A stretch of DNA of 64,000 nt from Synechocystis sp. PCC 6714 (GCF_000478825.2 NZ_CP007542.1:1736001-1800000), one strand, 5' to 3'. Counted from the stretch's first letter, positions 27,531 to 38,446 are shown. Numbers and translations are program-made. Notes: a model not told the origin generated them from the sequence alone.

Positions 27531-29768
27531 CTAAGGACGGAATTGTTTCAATCGCAGAGCGTTGGTTACCACGGAAACGGAGCTAAAGGCCATGGCGGCT
27601 CCGGCTAGGATGGGATTGAGCAGTAAGCCAAAGAGGGGATAGAACACCCCAGCGGCCACAGGAATGCCCACAACATTGTAAATGAAAGCAAAAAAGAGAT
27701 TTTGCCTGATATTACCCATTGTGGCTCGGCTCAGCTTAATGGCGGTCAAAATTCCCTGTAAATCACCGGAAATAAGAGTGATATCACTGGCGGCGATCGC
27801 CACGTCGGTGCCGGTACCAATGGCTATGCCCACATCGGCTTGGGCTAGGGCCGGAGCATCGTTAATACCATCCCCCACCATGGCGACGATGTAACCCTTT
27901 TGCTGTAATTGTTCTACCTGTTGGGCTTTATCCCCTGGGCGCACTTGGGCCAATACATGGCGAATACCCACCATGTCAGCAATGGCCTGGGCAGTGGCCT
28001 GATTATCCCCCGTCAGCATATAAACGGATAAACCCAGTTTTTTCAGGGCTTGCACCACCTGGGGGGAGGAGGGCTTGAGGGCATCGGCGATCGCCAATAG
28101 AGCTTTAATTTCCGTATTGACCGCGAGCCAAATGACGGTTTTTTGCTCCGTTTCCCATTGCTGGGCTTGATTTTGCCATGGTTGATGCTCCGTACCAGTG
28201 ACCCCCAAATCTGCTAACCAGTCAGGCGTTCCCAATCGCACCCATTGCCCCCGCCATTGCCCTTCCACCCCACAACCGGCGATCGCCTGGAAATTTTCTA
28301 TCTCTAGCAAACTCACCTGTTGGGATTGGCCGTAGTTAACCACTGCTTCCGCCAGGGGATGTTCGGAATATTGCTCCACACTGGCCGCCCATTGGATTAA
28401 CTGTAAACTTTCCTCCGTGGAAGTGGGGGACAAGGTAAAAAAGTTGGTCACACTGGGTCTGCCCTGGGTTAACGTGCCGGTTTTATCCAACACAATGGCC
28501 GTTAACTTTTCGGCCATTTCCAGACTGCTAGCTTCTTTGATCAGCACTCCATACTCCGCTCCCTTACCGGTACCCACCATCACGGAAGTGGGAGTGGCCA
28601 AGCCCAACGCACAGGGACAGGCAATGATCAGCACCTCCACCAAGGTCAACACCGCCAGGGTAATATTGCCCGTGGTCAGCCACCAGATACAGAAAGCGGC
28701 GATCGCCACCACAATTACTGTGGGGACAAACCATTGGGTAATGCGGTCGACAAAATGTTGGATGGGAGCTTTGGAAGCCTGGGCTTGCTGTACCAATTGA
28801 ATGATTTGGGCTAGCACCGAATCCTGTCCCAACTTACTGACTTGAATATCTAAACTGCCGCTCTTATTTAAGGTGGCCCCAATTACTTCTGCCCCAACGG
28901 TTTTATCCACCGGAAAACTTTCCCCCGTCACCAAGGATTCATCCACGGTGGAATTGCCCGCCACTACCATGCCGTCCACTGGGATTTTTTCCCCCGGCCG
29001 TACCCGCACCACATCGTCAATTTCTAACTCGGCGATCGCCACCGTTTCCCAGGTTTCCCCCCGCTTGACCAAAGCAGTTTGGGGTTGTAGCCCCATTAAT
29101 TTACGGATCGCCGCAGAAGTCTCCCGCCGGGCCCGCTGTTCCAACGACCGTCCCAATAAAATTAGGGTGATCACCACCGCCGCCGCTTCAAAATAAACGT
29201 GGGCTTCCAACCCCTGGCTAGTTAACCATTGGGGAAAAAGGGTAATGGCCACGGAATAAAAGTAGGCCGCACTGGTGCCCAACGCCACAAGGGTGTCCAT
29301 GGTGGCACTGCGGGTTTTAACGGATTTCCAAGCTCCCCGGTAAAATTCTGCCCCGGACCAGAACTGTACTGGGGTGGCCAACAGCCATTGCAACCAAGGA
29401 TCGTGAAAAATGTGGGGAAAATGGGGAATATTCACCCCCAGCATCATTGGTAGGGAACCGAAAAATAGCACCACACTGATCCCTAAAGCCGTCAACAACT
29501 TGGCCGAAAATAGGGGCTTGGTATCCTTTGCTTCTCCAAGGGATAATGCCTCTGGCTTCAGTACCTTCGCTTGGTAACCGGCCCGGGCCACCGCGTCTGT
29601 GAGAATTTTGGGATCAATTTCTCCTTGATAGCTGACCGCCGCCTGTTCCAGGGCAAAATTCACCTGGCAAGACTGCACCGCCGGCACCTTGGCGATCGCC
29701 CGTTCAATGCTGGAAGCACAGGCCACACAGCGCATCCCCTCCAGTTGCAGATTGATGGTTTGGGCCAT
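27531..29768 (-). CDS. pacS: Copper-transporting P1B-type ATPase PacS
   Basis: 745 residues. One N-terminal HMA domain with [12 protein letters not shown] (CxxC), the intramembrane metal motif CPC in [14 protein letters not shown], the phosphorylation site DKTGTLTQG and the hinge [20 protein letters not shown]. Length and motifs match PacS, which moves Cu(I) into the thylakoid to supply plastocyanin and cytochrome oxidase. The sister pump CtaA cannot be excluded by sequence alone. Divergent from fabD. Confidence 0.88.
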   Translation of the reverse strand: MAQTINLQLEGMRCVACASSIERAIAKVPAVQSCQVNFALEQAAVSYQGEIDPKILTDAVARAGYQAKVLKPEALSLGEAKDTKPLFSAKLLTALGISVVLFFGSLPMMLGVNIPHFPHIFHDPWLQWLLATPVQFWSGAEFYRGAWKSVKTRSATMDTLVALGTSAAYFYSVAITLFPQWLTSQGLEAHVYFEAAAVVITLILLGRSLEQRARRETSAAIRKLMGLQPQTALVKRGETWETVAIAELEIDDVVRVRPGEKIPVDGMVVAGNSTVDESLVTGESFPVDKTVGAEVIGATLNKSGSLDIQVSKLGQDSVLAQIIQLVQQAQASKAPIQHFVDRITQWFVPTVIVVAIAAFCIWWLTTGNITLAVLTLVEVLIIACPCALGLATPTSVMVGTGKGAEYGVLIKEASSLEMAEKLTAIVLDKTGTLTQGRPSVTNFFTLSPTSTEESLQLIQWAASVEQYSEHPLAEAVVNYGQSQQVSLLEIENFQAIAGCGVEGQWRGQWVRLGTPDWLADLGVTGTEHQPWQNQAQQWETEQKTVIWLAVNTEIKALLAIADALKPSSPQVVQALKKLGLSVYMLTGDNQATAQAIADMVGIRHVLAQVRPGDKAQQVEQLQQKGYIVAMVGDGINDAPALAQADVGIAIGTGTDVAIAASDITLISGDLQGILTAIKLSRATMGNIRQNLFFAFIYNVVGIPVAAGVFYPLFGLLLNPILAGAAMAFSSVSVVTNALRLKQFRP

Positions 29769-29956
29769 GGTTAATTGGTAATACTCAGTACAAAGAAAAG
29801 CTTACCTTCAATTTTAGCCACCGCATATTGGGAAGCTAAGGAACAGCCCCGGGCCTCACCTTGGTATAATTGCCTAGCTAAAGACGGACGGTATCAGCAG
29901 TTGAACTCTTTGGCAGTGACCAAATTTTTAACTTTTTAATTTACCGAGATAAGTAC

Positions 29957-30838
29957 ATGAAAACTGCATGGGTATTTCCCGGCCAAGGTTCCCAGGCTGT
30001 GGGCATGGGGGTAGATCTGCTCCCAACGGCGATCGCCAAGGAAAAATATCAGCAAGCCGAGGAAATTCTGGGCTGGTCAGTGGTGGAAAAATGCCAGGGG
30101 GATGAAGCTAGCCTGGCCCTGACCCAAAATACCCAGCCCTGTTTGTATGTTATCGAAGCAATTTTGGCTGATTTGCTCAAGGATAAAGGTTTTCAGCCGG
30201 ATTATGTGGCAGGTCATAGCTTGGGGGAATATTCCGCCCTCTACGCCGCTGGAGTATTCGACTTTGCCACGGGTTTGCAATTGGTTAAGGAACGCTCGGA
30301 AGTTATGGCCGGAGTTTCCGGGGGCATGATGGCCGCCCTCATGAAATTTGATCAAAATCACTTACAAACAGCCCTGGCAAATAATCCGGAAGTGGTGCTA
30401 GCCAACGATAACAGCCCCGAACAGGTGGTTGTTTCCGGTACCGTAGGTGGGGTAGAAACCATTTTAGCCAGCGTTAAAGCCCGCCGGGCCGTCCCCCTGA
30501 AAGTATCCGGAGCCTTCCACTCCAGTTTTATGGCCCAGCCGTCCCGAGCCTTTGCCCAAACCCTAGAAGCTTGCCGGTTTAACGACGCTACGGTGCCCGT
30601 CCTCTCCAATGTTGACCCCAACCCCAGCCAAAACGGCGATCGCCTGAAGGAAAAACTAATTCAACAAATGACCAGCTCCGTGCGCTGGCGGGAAACCATG
30701 GTGACCCTAGAAGAAATTGGTGTAACGGATTATTGGGAAGTGGGCCCCGGTAAAGTACTGACTGGTTTATGTAAACGCACCTGCCCCGATCTGAACCTGA
30801 AAAATATCGGCCAATTAGAGGATTTGAATTCCCTGTAG
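29957..30838 (+). CDS. fabD: Malonyl-CoA:ACP transacylase FabD
   Basis: 293 residues. Starts FPGQGSQAVGMGVDLL, nucleophile GHSLGEYSALYAAGV (Ser near residue 92), conserved Arg in VKERSEVM and catalytic His in GAFHSSFM. It loads malonyl onto ACP for fatty acid synthesis. No other fab gene is nearby. A weak hairpin (CCCCA-ATAC-TGGGG, near 30869) follows the stop. Confidence 0.95.
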   Translation: MKTAWVFPGQGSQAVGMGVDLLPTAIAKEKYQQAEEILGWSVVEKCQGDEASLALTQNTQPCLYVIEAILADLLKDKGFQPDYVAGHSLGEYSALYAAGVFDFATGLQLVKERSEVMAGVSGGMMAALMKFDQNHLQTALANNPEVVLANDNSPEQVVVSGTVGGVETILASVKARRAVPLKVSGAFHSSFMAQPSRAFAQTLEACRFNDATVPVLSNVDPNPSQNGDRLKEKLIQQMTSSVRWRETMVTLEEIGVTDYWEVGPGKVLTGLCKRTCPDLNLKNIGQLEDLNSL

Positions 30839-31117
30839 GATTACTGAAAAGTATGGATTTTTCCCTAAAGTCCCCAATACTGGGGGAGTTTCAATTACAT
30901 TCTGGCCATAATTGAGGGGTCAGAGGGATTTCTCAACCATGCTCCCCGGGTTTCTGCCACCCCATCCGGGCTTGCTAACATTGGCCTTCTGGGAGTTTTT
31001 TCCCACTCCAAATTCCTCTAAGATGGACAGAGCAAGCAAGAATTTTGACGGGTTGGCAGCATCCAACAAGTCTGTCATAGCTATATTTCACCCAATTTTC
31101 TCGAAGGAGAGTCTATC

Positions 31118-31660
31118 GTGTCTGCCCACAAGATTCTGGTCATCGATGACAGCAAAGTTATCCGTATGCGAGTTAGGGATATGTTGCCCCAGGGAAATTT
31201 CGAGGTGATTGAAGCCAAGGACGGCCTCGAAGGTTTTAACCTCATCCAGAGTGAACGGCCTAACTTAATCATGTTGGACTTTCTCCTGCCGAAAATGAGT
31301 GGCTGGGAAGTGTTTCAATCGGTGCAGGAACGCCCTGAACTCAAGGCCATTCCTCTAGTGTTGATGTCCGGCCGTAAGGAAGAAGTGCTCGAAAAAATTC
31401 CCGAACCCTTTGAGTATTTTGCCTTTGTGGAAAAACCGTTCGAGCAAAGGGAATTGGTGGCCGCCATTAAAGAGGCAATGGTGAAGGCCAAAAAACACGC
31501 CCCTGTGGCCACCGTGGCCAGTGCCGCTGCCCCCGCTGGGGATTTGGCCGCCGAAGTGCGACAACTCAAACAACAGGTGGCCCAAATACACGGTGAAATT
31601 GACCAGTTGAAAAAACAGTTGGGCCAATTGGTTACTTTCATCAAGCAACGACTTTCCTAG
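31118..31660 (+). CDS. CheY-like response regulator with C-terminal coiled coil
   Basis: 180 residues. A receiver domain (1 to about 125) has the acidic pair IDDSK, phospho-acceptor Asp in LIMLDFLLP, conserved Ser in LMSGR and Lys in VEKPF. The C-terminal 50 residues are an Ala-rich linker and a heptad coiled coil (LKQQVAQIHGEIDQLKKQLG), likely a dimerisation part. It starts with GTG at 31118, supported by AAGGAG 8 bases upstream. No kinase gene is adjacent. Confidence 0.88.
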   Translation: MSAHKILVIDDSKVIRMRVRDMLPQGNFEVIEAKDGLEGFNLIQSERPNLIMLDFLLPKMSGWEVFQSVQERPELKAIPLVLMSGRKEEVLEKIPEPFEYFAFVEKPFEQRELVAAIKEAMVKAKKHAPVATVASAAAPAGDLAAEVRQLKQQVAQIHGEIDQLKKQLGQLVTFIKQRLS

Positions 31661-31724
31661 GCTATGCTTTGGGGCCTGTTCACCGCTAGACTTGGGGGGA
31701 AACCTTCGCGTTGAGAATAGGACT

Positions 31725-32180
31725 ATGGCATCCCCTGCACCAGAGTTAGCCAACCCAACCATAGATGAAATGACCCCGGCTAGTCACCACGACGTGGTGG
31801 AAACTGTTATTTCCGGCATGGCCCAGGAAAATAGCGCCTTTGTGCAAGATAACGACCAGGGCGCCATCTGGAAATTTGCCTATGGCAGTGTGGAAGTGCT
31901 AGTACAGCTCACTGGAGAAGGGGAAAATGATCTGTTTCGGGTCTGGGCCGAGGTGATGCCCTTACCCAAAGAGCCAAGCCAATTATTGGCGGAGGTGATG
32001 CAATTAAATTGGTCAGATACCTTTGAAGCTTGTTTTGCTGTGCGGGAAAATCATTTAATTGCCCTCCATCAGCGCACCGTGGCGGATCTTTCCCCGGGTG
32101 AAATTTCCAGGGCCATTACCCTGGTGGCAACTTTAGCTGACGACCATGACGATCGCCTGAAGGAAAAATACGACGTTTAA
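31725..32180 (+). CDS. YbjN-like hypothetical protein
   Basis: 151 residues from ATG 31725; an earlier in-frame start at 31692 would add 11 residues within the intergenic gap. Acidic, soluble, with the pattern of YbjN / type III secretion chaperone-like folds (GAIWKFAYGSVEVLVQL, LFRVWAEVMPLP, then LLAEVMQLNWSDTFEACF). It directly follows the CheY-like gene on the same strand (64 bases), so may work with it. No known function. Confidence 0.65.
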   Translation: MASPAPELANPTIDEMTPASHHDVVETVISGMAQENSAFVQDNDQGAIWKFAYGSVEVLVQLTGEGENDLFRVWAEVMPLPKEPSQLLAEVMQLNWSDTFEACFAVRENHLIALHQRTVADLSPGEISRAITLVATLADDHDDRLKEKYDV

Positions 32181-32218
32181 TCAAAGTTTCCTGATCACCA
32201 AAGTCAAGTATTAATTAA

Positions 32219-33436
32219 CTAATAATCTTCTTCCAAAGCCGCAAACAAAGCGCTGAGAATCTGATTAGAGTATAAAATGCCCTCCGGATCAGTGAAGCAA
32301 AACCTCTGCACCGTTTCCGTTGTGGCCCAGTTTGGGGCCAGGATTTGGTTATCCTCGCCGTAAAATTCCAGCCAATGGCGATCGCCAAAAGACTTTAAAG
32401 TATTCAGGATGATCTGCTTAGTCCCTGCACTAGTCGCAGGCAATTGACCCCAAGTTACCCCGGCAGTGAGACGCAGGCCCAGCATCAAACTTTCCAGCAA
32501 ATTTTCCAACGGAGAAACCGTTTCCCCTGGAGTCGGACACCCTTGATTGAGCCAAGATTCTAGCCATTGGTAATAGTCATTTCTGGTGCGGGGACGACCA
32601 AAACGTTTGCTGTCAATGTAACTGGTGGCCCCCATGCCAAAGCCGTAGTAGGGCAAATTACGCCAATAGATTTGGTTATGGCGACATTGGTAATCGGGGC
32701 GGCCATAGTTGGAAATTTCGTAATGCTGAAAACCAGCTTGGGTTAATACTTGTTGTCCGTGGCGGTAAAAGTCTGCACTACACTCGGACGGAGGCACAGC
32801 CAATTTTCCCCACTGTTGCCATTTGTCGAACACAGTTTGGGGTTCTAACACCAAGTCATAGCAGGAAATGTGTTTAGGCCCTGCGGCCAGAGCCAGGGTG
32901 AGGGAACTATGCCAATCTGCTGCCGTTTGCTCCGGTAGCCCGGTAATTAAATCCAAACTCCAATTTTTAATATTCTCCTGGGCGATCGCCGTGAGGGCCT
33001 GGTCAATGTCCCGGCGACGGTGGTGGCGGCCACAAAGGGTTAGTAGTTTGTCCTGAAAAGCCTGTACACCCAAGCTAAAGCGGTTAATGCCTAAATTTTT
33101 ATAGGCTTGCAATTGGCGTTGATCAAAGGTGCCAGGATCAATTTCAATGCTGATTTCAGCTTCCGTAGCAATGCCTAAATGTTTATCTATTACCGCTAAA
33201 ATTTTTTCCAAACCGGCGATGGGTAGTAAGGAAGGAGTGCCTCCACCAAAGAAAACTGTTTTTAAGGGTGCTTCTTGGTGTTGTTGCCCCGCAATTTCCC
33301 GGCAAACTGCGGCTACATATTCCCCCACCCAACCATCCATATTTAGGGACTGAAAACCTGTAACGGCAATGGGAAAATCACAATAAAAACAACGTTGGCG
33401 GCAAAAGGGAATGTGAATATAGGCGGCGGTGGGCAT
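32219..33436 (-). CDS. hemW: Radical SAM protein HemW (HemN-like)
   Basis: 405 residues. AYIHIPFCRQRCFYCDF carries the radical-SAM CxxxCxxC. The residue after the last Cys pair is Asp-Phe rather than the extra Cys of true HemN, which marks HemW, a heme chaperone rather than coproporphyrinogen oxidase. GGGTPSLL and the C-terminal HemN_C-like region (GLRLTAGVTWGQL) are also seen. Often misnamed coproporphyrinogen III oxidase. Confidence 0.85.
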   Translation of the reverse strand: MPTAAYIHIPFCRQRCFYCDFPIAVTGFQSLNMDGWVGEYVAAVCREIAGQQHQEAPLKTVFFGGGTPSLLPIAGLEKILAVIDKHLGIATEAEISIEIDPGTFDQRQLQAYKNLGINRFSLGVQAFQDKLLTLCGRHHRRRDIDQALTAIAQENIKNWSLDLITGLPEQTAADWHSSLTLALAAGPKHISCYDLVLEPQTVFDKWQQWGKLAVPPSECSADFYRHGQQVLTQAGFQHYEISNYGRPDYQCRHNQIYWRNLPYYGFGMGATSYIDSKRFGRPRTRNDYYQWLESWLNQGCPTPGETVSPLENLLESLMLGLRLTAGVTWGQLPATSAGTKQIILNTLKSFGDRHWLEFYGEDNQILAPNWATTETVQRFCFTDPEGILYSNQILSALFAALEEDY

Positions 33437-33453
33437 TAAATATTTGCCGGTAT

Positions 33454-34056
33454 TTACTGGCGATAAAGTTGTCTTTTTCCTATGTAGTTTTGTACCGGAT
33501 CTGGAATTAGATCATCGTCCTTAATTTGTCGGTAAATGCTGGAGGAAATGGGGGGAGTGATGGCTTGATCGTTGTCTTGACCTACCAAGTGGTAGCGCCC
33601 TCCTAACTGTTCCAATTTATCCAAATCAGAGGGGTCAATGCTGTAGCCTGGTCGGGGAAAAATCACTAGCTTGACGGCGGGCAATAATTCTTTCACTGCA
33701 TACCATTGGGGAATTTGGACAATCAAATCAGCCCCCACCACCAAAGCATAATCAGGGTCTAAACCCCACCTTTGTTGGGCCCGTCGCAGGCTAATTAAAC
33801 TGCGGCGATCGCTTAAATCTTCCCAAATTTGCACCGTCGCATAATCCTTCTGTATCTCCTCCACCAACAGCTTCAACATTGCCTGGCGATCGCCTAGGCT
33901 GGCCCAGTGGCCCGTTTGGGGACTGGGACCTTGCTTGAAGGGGTTATCGGCCGCCCATACCGCCACTTGGTCAAAATGCTGGGCTAACCAAACGAGAATG
34001 GCCCGATGGGCCAGGGTGGGGGGATCAGCACTAGTGCCAAAAAGGGCTATTTTCAC
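33454..34056 (-). CDS. nadD: Nicotinate-nucleotide adenylyltransferase (NadD)
   Basis: 200 residues of the nucleotidyltransferase fold. IALFGTSADPPTLAHRAIL contains the GTxDPxxxxH-type motif (here GTSADPPTLAH), and ISSSIYRQIKDDD is the C-terminal SSTxxR-like signature with Ser/Ile changes. It makes deamido-NAD from NaMN and ATP. It follows hemW by 17 bases in transcription order upstream. Confidence 0.85.
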   Translation of the reverse strand: MKIALFGTSADPPTLAHRAILVWLAQHFDQVAVWAADNPFKQGPSPQTGHWASLGDRQAMLKLLVEEIQKDYATVQIWEDLSDRRSLISLRRAQQRWGLDPDYALVVGADLIVQIPQWYAVKELLPAVKLVIFPRPGYSIDPSDLDKLEQLGGRYHLVGQDNDQAITPPISSSIYRQIKDDDLIPDPVQNYIGKRQLYRQ

Positions 34057-34095
34057 AGGGGAGTTTCAATCCAGATTGCTTGGGTCTCCGAACAA

Positions 34096-34647
34096 CTAAT
34101 TTTTGGCTTCCGTTAGTTCAATAACCCGTTCATCGTAATCCTTGACCAAAAAATTCAGGGGCTTGCGACTGCGTACTTTATAGCGGAGACGACGGGACTG
34201 CACCCGCAGGAAAATTTGCTCTAAACAATCGTGGTCAAAGCAGACATGGCGTTGGCGATTGTTACTACCAAAGCTAGCTCCACCGATGATGTGCAGTTGG
34301 GTATTTTTTTTCAACTGATACCAAAGCCCATCCTGGGCACTATAGCGGGTATCCGGAGCGATTTGGGGATTGGCCGCCATGGAAAAAGAATCCCAGCCGG
34401 CCGTGCCTAGGGTTTGCTCATAGTTGTAGTAGTAATGCAGGGGCACATCTGCCACGTTTAAGTCCAGCAAGCCTTCATAAAACGCTTTGGCGATCGCCAG
34501 GTCGGACACCATTACCGTATAAACCTTGGGGGCACTGGTGAGAAATAACCACATGGCCAAAGCATAGGCCCCCAACAGCATCACCATAATGCCTTGGGTG
34601 GAAAACAGACTGTCAATAGGAATCAAGGCGGCGAAATGCAGGGGCAT
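34096..34647 (-). CDS. Glyoxalase/VOC-like protein with N-terminal membrane helix
   Basis: 183 residues. A hydrophobic helix near residues 20-38 (MVMLLGAYALAMWLFLTS) is followed by a VOC-like beta-alpha-beta pattern (VYTVMVSDLAIAKAFYEGLLDLNV, QRHVCFDHDCLEQIFLRV, PLNFLVKDYDERVIEL). No clear metal ligand triad is visible. Function unknown. Upstream of nadD and hemW on the same strand; gaps are short. Confidence 0.6.
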   Translation of the reverse strand: MPLHFAALIPIDSLFSTQGIMVMLLGAYALAMWLFLTSAPKVYTVMVSDLAIAKAFYEGLLDLNVADVPLHYYYNYEQTLGTAGWDSFSMAANPQIAPDTRYSAQDGLWYQLKKNTQLHIIGGASFGSNNRQRHVCFDHDCLEQIFLRVQSRRLRYKVRSRKPLNFLVKDYDERVIELTEAKN

Positions 34648-34812
34648 AGCTTAGGCAACTGGGGTATAGAACCCGAAAAATCGGCAAAAATTGTTAGGAT
34701 CATTGGGCTTAGCCCGTTCTAGGGTTAGCAGACGCTGTCGAACTAGAATTGCCCTTGGGGTACATTCTACCAAGACCCCTCCCAGTGCTCCAACCTTACG
34801 TCCCCCTAGCCC

Positions 34813-35682
34813 ATGGATCAGTTGGATCAATTCAGTGATTATTTTGTCCCTCCCCTACAGGTGGGCCAAACCCATTTTAATTGGGGGAAATGCACCTATG
34901 TGATGGGAATTTTAAACACCACTCCGGACAGTTTCAGTGATGGGGGCGAGTTTAATTCCCTACCAACGGCCATTGACCGTGCCCAAGCCATGGTGCAAGG
35001 GGGTGCCCATATCATTGACATTGGTGGCCAGTCCACCCGACCGGGGGCAGAAACCATTAGTTTACAAGAGGAATTGGCACGGACTATTCCCATCATCAGA
35101 GCCATACGGCAGCAATTAACCGTACCCATTTCCATCGATACCACCAGAGCTGAGGTGGCCCGACAAGCCCTCGAGGCCGGAGCGGATATGATCAACGATA
35201 TTTCCGGGGCGACCTTTGAACCGGAAATTTTGGCGATCGCCGCCCAGCATAAAACCCCAATTATTTTGATGCACATACGGGGCACCCCCCAAACCATGCA
35301 AAATTTGACAGATTACGGGGATTTAATCGGGGAAATGAAGCAATTTTTTGGCCAACAAATTGACTTGGCCCGCCATTACGGGGTGCTCCCCCAACAAATT
35401 ATCCTTGACCCCGGCATTGGCTTTGCTAAAACCGCCGAGCAAAATATCACCCTACTGCGGCAGTTACCGGAGCTTAAAAAACTTGGTTTCCCCCTGTTGC
35501 TTGGGCCATCCCGTAAAAGCTTCATTGGTAAAATCCTTGACCAACCGGATCCCAAAGAAAGAGTTTGGGGCACTGGGGCGGCCTGTTGTCGGGCGATCGC
35601 CGGTGGCGCGGATATAGTCAGAGTCCACGATGTAGAAGCCATGGCCCAGGTCTGTACAGTGGCGGATGCCCTATGGCGATGA
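34813..35682 (+). CDS. folP: Dihydropteroate synthase FolP
   Basis: 289 residues, TIM-barrel enzyme that joins p-aminobenzoate to pterin pyrophosphate in folate synthesis. Signatures: MGILNTTPDSFSDGG, DIGGQSTRPGAE, ISIDTTRAEVA, MINDISGATFE, ILDPGIGFAKT and GPSRKSFIG. An N-terminal extension of about 30 residues precedes the barrel. The stop TGA overlaps the ATG of the next gene (ATGA at 35679-35682). Confidence 0.95.
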   Translation: MDQLDQFSDYFVPPLQVGQTHFNWGKCTYVMGILNTTPDSFSDGGEFNSLPTAIDRAQAMVQGGAHIIDIGGQSTRPGAETISLQEELARTIPIIRAIRQQLTVPISIDTTRAEVARQALEAGADMINDISGATFEPEILAIAAQHKTPIILMHIRGTPQTMQNLTDYGDLIGEMKQFFGQQIDLARHYGVLPQQIILDPGIGFAKTAEQNITLLRQLPELKKLGFPLLLGPSRKSFIGKILDQPDPKERVWGTGAACCRAIAGGADIVRVHDVEAMAQVCTVADALWR

Positions 35683-37028
35683 GTAAGCTCAACCTCAACA
35701 AATTGCTCAGAAATTGGGGGCAAAAACTCCAGCGTTGGCCCCTAGGAGAATGGTTCGGATTAGCGCTCGTGATGCTACCCATAGCTTTATTGTTCTGTTG
35801 GGGTTTAGATATTCATGAATTACGCCCGGGCCAAGAAAAGAATTTAGTCCAAGCAGCCCAATATTGGTTAACCACCCAGCAAAATCAAGGTTTTTCCGCC
35901 GCCAGTTTTTTCAATGATGTCGGGCGATCACCGTTACCGATTTGGCTAATTGGTTTCAGTCAATCCCTTTTTGGTCAAGGACTCTGGGGCGATCGTTTAT
36001 TGGTAGCCTTGCTCAGTGGAGCTAGTTTACCCCTGTTGTATTGGTTGGCCAAAGAACTCTATGGTCGCAGTTTACCAGCCCTGCTGACGGTGGTGGTCTA
36101 CGGCACTGCCCCCACTGTGGTTTATTGGGCCAGGGTGGCCAGCATTAACGGTTTTTTATTACCCCTCACCATTACCTTCTTCGCCAGTGTGCTATTTTGT
36201 CGTCGAGATTTAAGGGGAGGCCTGCCCTTGGGATTGAGCCTAACCGCACTTAGTTTGACCGATGGCCCCACTGCCATTTTGCTCCTGGGCACCGCTTTAT
36301 TTTTTCTCCATTGGGACACCCCCCGTTTAAAGTTTTCTCCCTTTTTCTGGCTTGGTTTTACCCTAGGTTTATTACCGGCGATCGCCTGGTGGTTAGGCTA
36401 TGGTTTCCTACTGCACGGGGAAATTGTGGACTCGATAATGGTCATCGGTGGCTCTCCCTGGCCCATAAAATTAAGGGGTTGGCTATGGCTGCTGGCCAGT
36501 TCCCCTGGGCTAATTTTTGCCATCAATACTTTTCCCCAAGCCCAACAAGCTTTGCCCTGGAGTTGGGCCCGTTTTCTCATCTGCCAGGGGGGAATGTACG
36601 CCATGTTGGTAATTATCTCCCCTTGGCCCAGCGCACCTTTGACCATGGCCCTATTGGTGGTTATGGCATTGGCGGCGGGATTGACTTTAGCTGAAATACG
36701 GCAAGGAGCTAGTACCTTGGCTTATCCTCCCTGGTGGCGTCGATTTTTCCTAACCCTAGCCGGTTTGACTTCCTTGGGGGCCATGGCTATTTATTTCTCC
36801 TACCGCCGGGGAAATTTGCCCAATTGGACTGCCCAGGACGGGGTAATCAGCGTATTAGTGCTAGTGTTACTGGCCTTAACCTTGGGGATGACGTCCCTGT
36901 TGTTGGATCGTCAGAGATCTGAGTTCATCAACGTACTTTTTTGGGGTCTGTTTGTCTGTTTATTTTTGGCAATTTACAGCCCCCTGAGCCATCTGCCACC
37001 AATGTCTTTGCCCAATGTGATTGCTTGA
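35679..37028 (+). CDS. Membrane glycosyltransferase-like protein (GT39/ArnT type)
   Basis: 449 residues from ATG 35679 (MSKLNLNK), which overlaps the folP stop; ATG 35673 two codons earlier is possible. About twelve hydrophobic helices. The first loop has the GT-C pattern DIHELRPGQEKNLVQAAQYW, resembling the D-E region of PMT/ArnT enzymes, which use polyprenyl-phosphate sugars. Acceptor unknown. Translational coupling to folP is likely. Confidence 0.7.
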   Translation: MSKLNLNKLLRNWGQKLQRWPLGEWFGLALVMLPIALLFCWGLDIHELRPGQEKNLVQAAQYWLTTQQNQGFSAASFFNDVGRSPLPIWLIGFSQSLFGQGLWGDRLLVALLSGASLPLLYWLAKELYGRSLPALLTVVVYGTAPTVVYWARVASINGFLLPLTITFFASVLFCRRDLRGGLPLGLSLTALSLTDGPTAILLLGTALFFLHWDTPRLKFSPFFWLGFTLGLLPAIAWWLGYGFLLHGEIVDSIMVIGGSPWPIKLRGWLWLLASSPGLIFAINTFPQAQQALPWSWARFLICQGGMYAMLVIISPWPSAPLTMALLVVMALAAGLTLAEIRQGASTLAYPPWWRRFFLTLAGLTSLGAMAIYFSYRRGNLPNWTAQDGVISVLVLVLLALTLGMTSLLLDRQRSEFINVLFWGLFVCLFLAIYSPLSHLPPMSLPNVIA

Positions 37029-37489
37029 ATGAGTAAATTTTAGGATCAAATATGCTTGTTAATCTGTCAAAAGGCGGACTTGGTCCCTACTCTCCAGTAA
37101 AGCTAGTAAAGATTGTTAGCCCTCTTCCGACATCAAGGTAAAGTTTTCTCATAATTGAGCTGAAAAAATTCCCTGACCAGATTAACCGGGGGTTTTGGAC
37201 TTAAAATCCTTGTCATTGAGGGTTTTATAACATCTGTCTTCCTTGTTTGCTGAGTAAATACTTCACAAAAAACTTTACAAAACTTAAAGAATTGCTTAGT
37301 ATTATTAGTGGATTGATCCCAGTCATTCCCAAACTATTCTTCAGTTTCCAGTTGGCCCAAACGCCCCCATCGGACAGGCATTATGCGTCATTAACCTAGC
37401 CCAGTCCGTTTCGAATCTTACTAACGTGGCGTTCCCTGGGTTTATTTGGTCTCCCACTGCGATTCCCCCACTGAAATCACTAATCCAAG
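37029..37489 (+). other. Long intergenic leader before the sigma factor
   Basis: 461 bases without a credible gene. It holds a promoter-like pair at 37274-37302 (listed separately) and long AT-rich tracts at 37200-37310. A long 5' untranslated region of about 180 bases would follow from that promoter. Confidence 0.45.
37274..37302 (+). promoter_or_regulatory. Candidate sigma-70 type promoter for the sigma factor gene
   Basis: TTTACA at 37274-37279 and TAGTAT at 37297-37302 are 17 bases apart, a good -35/-10 pair. Transcription would start near 37309, about 180 bases before the ATG at 37490. Only sequence resemblance supports it. Confidence 0.45.
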
Positions 37490-38446
37490 ATGACTGCCAG
37501 AACCAGCCCCGATTCCGTCCGTGCCTATCTCAGAGAAATTGGTCGTGTGCCCCTGCTCACTCACGAAGAAGAGATTGTTTACGCCAAGCAAATTCAGCAG
37601 GTAGTCAGTCTCAACGAGATTAAAAAGTCTTTGGCCGAGGGTAAAAATGGCGAAGCGGTTTCCCCCAGCGAGTGGGCCAAGGCCGCTGATTTGTCCATCC
37701 AGGAGTTAGAGAAGACAATTAAAGAGGGGGAACGGGCCAAGCGCAAAATGGTGGAGGCCAATCTCCGGTTGGTGGTTTCCGTTGCAAAGAAATATCTCAA
37801 GCGCAATCTAGATTTACTAGATCTGATCCAGGAGGGCACCATTGGTATGCAACGGGGGGTGGAAAAGTTTGACCCCACCAAAGGTTATCGGTTTTCCACC
37901 TACGCCTACTGGTGGATTCGCCAGGCTATCACCCGGGCGATCGCCGAAAAAAGCCGCACTATTCGTTTACCGATCCACATCACAGAAAAGTTAAACAAGA
38001 TTAAGAAAGCCCAGCGGCAACTATCCCAGGAAAAAGGTCGGGCCGCATCAATTGCCGAATTGGCAGAACATTTGGAACTGACCCCAAAGCAGGTGCGGGA
38101 ATACTTAGAGCGCTCCCGCCACCCCCTTTCCTTGGATTTACGGGTGGGAGATAACCAGGACACCGAGTTGGGGGATTTATTGGAGGACGATGGTCCCCTG
38201 CCGGAGGATTTTGCCACCTATGCTTCCCTGCAGTTGGATTTAGATGGTTTGATGGCGGAGTTAACCCCCCAACAACGGGAAGTTTTAATTCTTCGTTTTG
38301 GCTTAAATGACGGTCAACCCCTGACCCTAGCCAGCATTGGTTCTATGTTGAGCATCAGTCGGGAGCGGGTGCGGCAGATTGAACGGGAAGCTTTAAATAA
38401 ACTACGTAAGCGCAAGTCCATGATTCAAGAATATTTAGCTAGCTAA
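37490..38446 (+). CDS. sigD: Group 2 RNA polymerase sigma factor (SigD-like)
   Basis: 318 residues. Region 1.2 ([20 protein letters not shown]), 2.1-2.4 ([40 protein letters not shown]), 3 and 4.2 ([20 protein letters not shown]) are complete. It lacks the long region 1.1 and acidic N-terminus of the principal sigma, so it is a non-essential group 2 factor. The length equals that of Synechocystis SigD as I recall it; SigB/C/E are longer. Such factors retune transcription to light, redox and stress. Confidence 0.8.
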   Translation: MTARTSPDSVRAYLREIGRVPLLTHEEEIVYAKQIQQVVSLNEIKKSLAEGKNGEAVSPSEWAKAADLSIQELEKTIKEGERAKRKMVEANLRLVVSVAKKYLKRNLDLLDLIQEGTIGMQRGVEKFDPTKGYRFSTYAYWWIRQAITRAIAEKSRTIRLPIHITEKLNKIKKAQRQLSQEKGRAASIAELAEHLELTPKQVREYLERSRHPLSLDLRVGDNQDTELGDLLEDDGPLPEDFATYASLQLDLDGLMAELTPQQREVLILRFGLNDGQPLTLASIGSMLSISRERVRQIEREALNKLRKRKSMIQEYLAS